From: an uncultured Hungatella sp. | GTDB taxonomy: Bacteria; Bacillota; Clostridia; Lachnospirales; Lachnospiraceae | Length of the DNA: 64,000 nt | Assembly (NCBI GenBank): GCA_910586845.1 | Contig: CAJUJV010000001.1 | Span: 83,405 to 147,404, forward strand | Direction of reading: 5' to 3' | Part shown: positions 61,823-64,000 of the stretch, piece by piece | Numbering within the stretch: the first letter of the stretch is position 1 | How the letters are laid out: each line of letters begins with the position of its first letter | Program-made: the position numbers and the translations under genes | The notes under the pieces: generated by a model | Database searches by the model: none | The model's input: only the letters and a program-made list of their open reading frames with translations | What the model was told of the DNA's origin: nothing

Positions 61823-63229
61823 ATGAAAAAGAACTGGAAACGACTTACAGCGATTACCATGGCAGGTATCATGGCATGCACCGCGGCTGGCTGCGGATCA
61901 GGAAGCTCGGGCGAATCCCAGAGCACGGAAGCAGCAGGCGGCACTCAGGCGCAGACCACAGCGGCAGCCGGGTCAGAGACCACTCAGGCGGCAGGCGGAG
62001 CTCCATCCTCAGGAAGCGGAGAGAATGTGACCATCAAGATCACCTGGTGGGGCGGTCAGGGCCGCCATGATTACACTCAGAAACTTCTGGATGCCTACAC
62101 GGAGCTTCACCCCAACGTGACATTTGAGGCCATGCCGGCAGGCTGGGACGGATATTTCGAGAAGCTGTCCACTCAGGCGGCGTCAGGCTCCATGCCGGAC
62201 ATCGTTCAGATGGATTACCTCTATATCACGACTTACGCGAAAAACGGTTCCCTGGCAGACCTTCAGCCCTATATGGACAATGGGACCATCGATGTCTCCA
62301 ATGTGGACCCCAACCTTTTAAATACGGGAAAGATCGACGGCAAGATGGTGGGAGCGGTTCTCTCGACTTCCGCTCTGGTCACCGGGTATAACCCTTCCGT
62401 TCTGGCGGAGGCAAACTACGCGGAGCCGGGCACAGACTGGACCTGGGACGACTTTAAGACCATGTGCCAGACCGTAAAAGACAAGACCGGAAAGCTGGGA
62501 ACGGCCGTAGGCCCTGTCGATGACACCAACATCTTCCATTACTGGGTGAGAGAGCACGGAGAGAGCCTGTTCTCCGAGGATAAGAAGTCCCTTGGATACA
62601 AGGACGATGCCGTTTGCGCAGATTATTTTGATATGTGGAAGGAATTGATGGACGGCGGCATGGCTGCCAACCCGGACGAGTACGCTCAGATCCAGACTCT
62701 GGGTCAGGAGGCAGGACCGGTGGTGACCGGGGATGCGGCTTCCGTCTTCGAGTGGAACAACTACACCTCCAAGGTGGCGGCTGTCAACGATACTCTGAAG
62801 ATGACCACACCTCCCATGCTGGAAGGCGGCAGCAAAGGCCTGTGGCTGAAGCCCGGAATGTTCTTCAGCGTGGCAGAGACCTCCAAGGTAAAGGATGAGG
62901 CGGCAGCATTTATCGACTGGTTCATCAACTCCGAGGAAGCCAACGACATCATTATGGCAGAGCGCGGAACTCCGGTGTCCTCCAAGATCCGTGAGTATCT
63001 TGTGGGCACGGGAACCATGTCCGCCCAGCAGCAGGATATGTTTGACTATGTGGATGCGGCTGCGGAATTAAGCGGCAGCACTCCCGCTCCGGACCCGGTA
63101 GGCATGTCCGAGGTCAACGAGGCCTTCAAGAACGCGGCTTACAGCGTGTTCTACGGTCAGGCCACATCAGCAGAGGCAGCGGCTGCCTTCCGCGCGGAGG
63201 CAGATGCCATTCTCGCCAGGAATAACTAA
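61823..63229 (+). CDS. Sugar ABC transporter substrate-binding lipoprotein
   Basis: About 468 residues. Signal peptide with lipobox TAAGC (Cys24) and a Ser/Thr/Ala linker. Extracellular family 1 binding protein: VTIKITWWGGQGRHDYTQKL, ELHPNVTFEAMPAGWDGYFEK region, then IVQMDYLYITTYAKNGSLADLQPY. Captures a carbohydrate for import. ATG 61823 follows AGGAGAGG at the right distance; ATG 61793 lies before that site. The permease gene begins 133 bases later after a hairpin. Confidence 0.92.
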   Translation: MKKNWKRLTAITMAGIMACTAAGCGSGSSGESQSTEAAGGTQAQTTAAAGSETTQAAGGAPSSGSGENVTIKITWWGGQGRHDYTQKLLDAYTELHPNVTFEAMPAGWDGYFEKLSTQAASGSMPDIVQMDYLYITTYAKNGSLADLQPYMDNGTIDVSNVDPNLLNTGKIDGKMVGAVLSTSALVTGYNPSVLAEANYAEPGTDWTWDDFKTMCQTVKDKTGKLGTAVGPVDDTNIFHYWVREHGESLFSEDKKSLGYKDDAVCADYFDMWKELMDGGMAANPDEYAQIQTLGQEAGPVVTGDAASVFEWNNYTSKVAAVNDTLKMTTPPMLEGGSKGLWLKPGMFFSVAETSKVKDEAAAFIDWFINSEEANDIIMAERGTPVSSKIREYLVGTGTMSAQQQDMFDYVDAAAELSGSTPAPDPVGMSEVNEAFKNAAYSVFYGQATSAEAAAAFRAEADAILARNN

Positions 63230-63313
63230 TCACCCGGCCTGTGAACCGATTCGGCCCGGCGTCCTTAAGCGGCAGCTGGACCGTATCGGGCACGGCCCGG
63301 GGTGATTGCCCCC

Positions 63314-63338
63314 AAGAGGACTGATGACCAGTCCTCTT
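63314..63338 (+). terminator. Attenuator-like hairpin between binding protein and permease genes
   Basis: AAGAGGACTG-ATGAC-CAGTCCTCTT, perfect 10-bp stem followed by ATTTAAAA rather than a T run. Likely a partial terminator or 3' stabiliser that keeps binding protein in excess of permease. Confidence 0.75.
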
Positions 63339-63362
63339 ATTTAAAAGGAAGGAGATCCCAAG

Positions 63363-64000
63363 GTGAAACTATACAAAGACAATAAGGTAGCCTATGTGCT
63401 GCTGGCCCCGTGGCTGATCGGATTTTTTGGAATGTGGCTGATCCCCATGTTTATCTCCATCTACTACTCGTTTACGGATTTTAATCTCTTAAATACCCCA
63501 AGCTTTATTGGGCTGGCCAATTACATGAGAGCCTTTACCCAGGATAAGATGTTCTACCAGGCCATGAAGGTGACATTTTCCTACGTGCTGATTCTGGTTC
63601 CCCTGCGTCTGGCCTTCACCCTGTTTGTAGCCATGCTGCTCAACAAGAAGCACAAATGTCTGGGGCTTTACCGGACTCTCTACTATGTGCCCTCCACCAT
63701 CGGCGGAAGCATCGCGGTGTCCGTGGTGTGGAAACAGATCTTCGGCAACAAAGGCGTGGTCATGTCGATCCTGGAAGTATTCGGAATCCAGCAGAAGATG
63801 TCCCTGGTGGGCAATCCCAAGACAGCCCTGTGGGTCATCGTTCTCATGGGAGTGTGGCAGTTCGGTTCCTCTATGCTGATCTTTCTGTCAGCCTTAAAGC
63901 AGATTCCCGGCTCCCTCTACGAGTCGGCCAAGGTGGACGGGGCAAACGGCTGGGTGACATTCAGCAGAATCACCATCCCCATGCTGACTCCCACCATCTT
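63363..64000 (+). CDS. Sugar ABC transporter permease, 5' part (runs off window)
   Basis: Starts at GTG 63363 with GGAAGGAG 8 bases upstream and stays open to the window end (212 codons). Begins VKLYKDNKVAYVLLAPWLIG with hydrophobic helices (IGFFGMWLIPMFISIYYSF; VTFSYVLILVPLRLAFTLFV) and reaches the EAA loop (YESAKVDGANGWVTFSRITI). This is the MalF/UgpA-type half of an inner-membrane channel; a MalG-like partner and ATPase would be expected beyond the window. It is paired with the binding protein upstream. Confidence 0.9.
   Translation, partial: MKLYKDNKVAYVLLAPWLIGFFGMWLIPMFISIYYSFTDFNLLNTPSFIGLANYMRAFTQDKMFYQAMKVTFSYVLILVPLRLAFTLFVAMLLNKKHKCLGLYRTLYYVPSTIGGSIAVSVVWKQIFGNKGVVMSILEVFGIQQKMSLVGNPKTALWVIVLMGVWQFGSSMLIFLSALKQIPGSLYESAKVDGANGWVTFSRITIPMLTPTI

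Overview
The window looks like chromosomal DNA of an anaerobic gut-type Clostridia, most likely Lachnospiraceae. The evidence is moderately G+C-rich coding sequence with strong AGGAGG ribosome sites, many short lipoproteins with Thr/Glu-rich linkers, Clostridia-style DnaD plus IstB/DnaI-like helicase-loader genes, a YesM/YesN two-component pair beside a sugar ABC transporter, and FMN-binding/FAD reductase lipoproteins. Genus and species cannot be told from the sequence. There are no rRNA, tRNA or CRISPR loci.

Layout. 1-14.2 kb is mostly housekeeping: CBS-type Mn pyrophosphatase, an orphan HicB-like protein, a flavin reductase-like protein, shikimate kinase, a class A PBP with an unusual coiled-coil tail, an AIM24-like protein, a fructokinase, murC, a DnaD-like/DnaI-like pair preceded by a dense cluster of DnaA boxes, and PRPP synthetase. 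14.2-17.4 kb is a self-contained LysR / DUF6282 hydrolase / SLC13-like permease module. 17.5-22 kb (minus strand) is mutS2 followed by an OmpR-type regulator and its kinase. 22.2-29.4 kb holds a covalent-FMN/FAD fumarate-reductase-like lipoprotein, a HAD phosphatase, an HtrA-like protein that has lost its catalytic triad, a YhaM-type exonuclease and an rlmD-type rRNA methyltransferase.

Just after rlmD (29.4-29.9 kb) lies AT-rich debris, including a RhuM fragment and a structured non-coding stretch: a probable scar of a mobile element. 30-36.9 kb is accessory and exported: a FecR-domain lipoprotein, a P-loop kinase overlapping a metallophosphoesterase-GDPD fusion, two repeat-like secreted proteins with a micro-ORF between them, and a wall-anchored esterase broken by a one-base frameshift. 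37-42.9 kb is one 1927-residue DUF4011-type helicase-nuclease, a plausible stand-alone defence protein. 43-52.5 kb mixes redox and regulatory genes (pyridoxamine-oxidase-like protein, NUDIX remnant, Crp/Fnr regulator, YitT, a second flavoprotein with reversed domain order plus TetR, LysR, MATE efflux) with several clear operators.

52.7-64 kb is a glycan-use locus: a 1711-residue surface protein (beta-helix, truncated SGNH, FIVAR, Ig-like and wall-binding repeats), a sialate O-acetylesterase-like enzyme, a YesM-like kinase lacking its phospho-acceptor region, its YesN-type regulator, a sugar-binding lipoprotein and the first part of an ABC permease. The expected logic is surface capture and de-acetylation of a glycan, sensing by YesM/YesN and import by the ABC transporter, but the kinase here appears unable to autophosphorylate.

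The most notable points are the DnaA-box cluster before dnaD, the HtrA pseudoprotease, the two in-frame internal losses in the glycan locus, the DUF4011 helicase, the rlmD scar, and several promoter-operator arrangements with no obvious regulator nearby.
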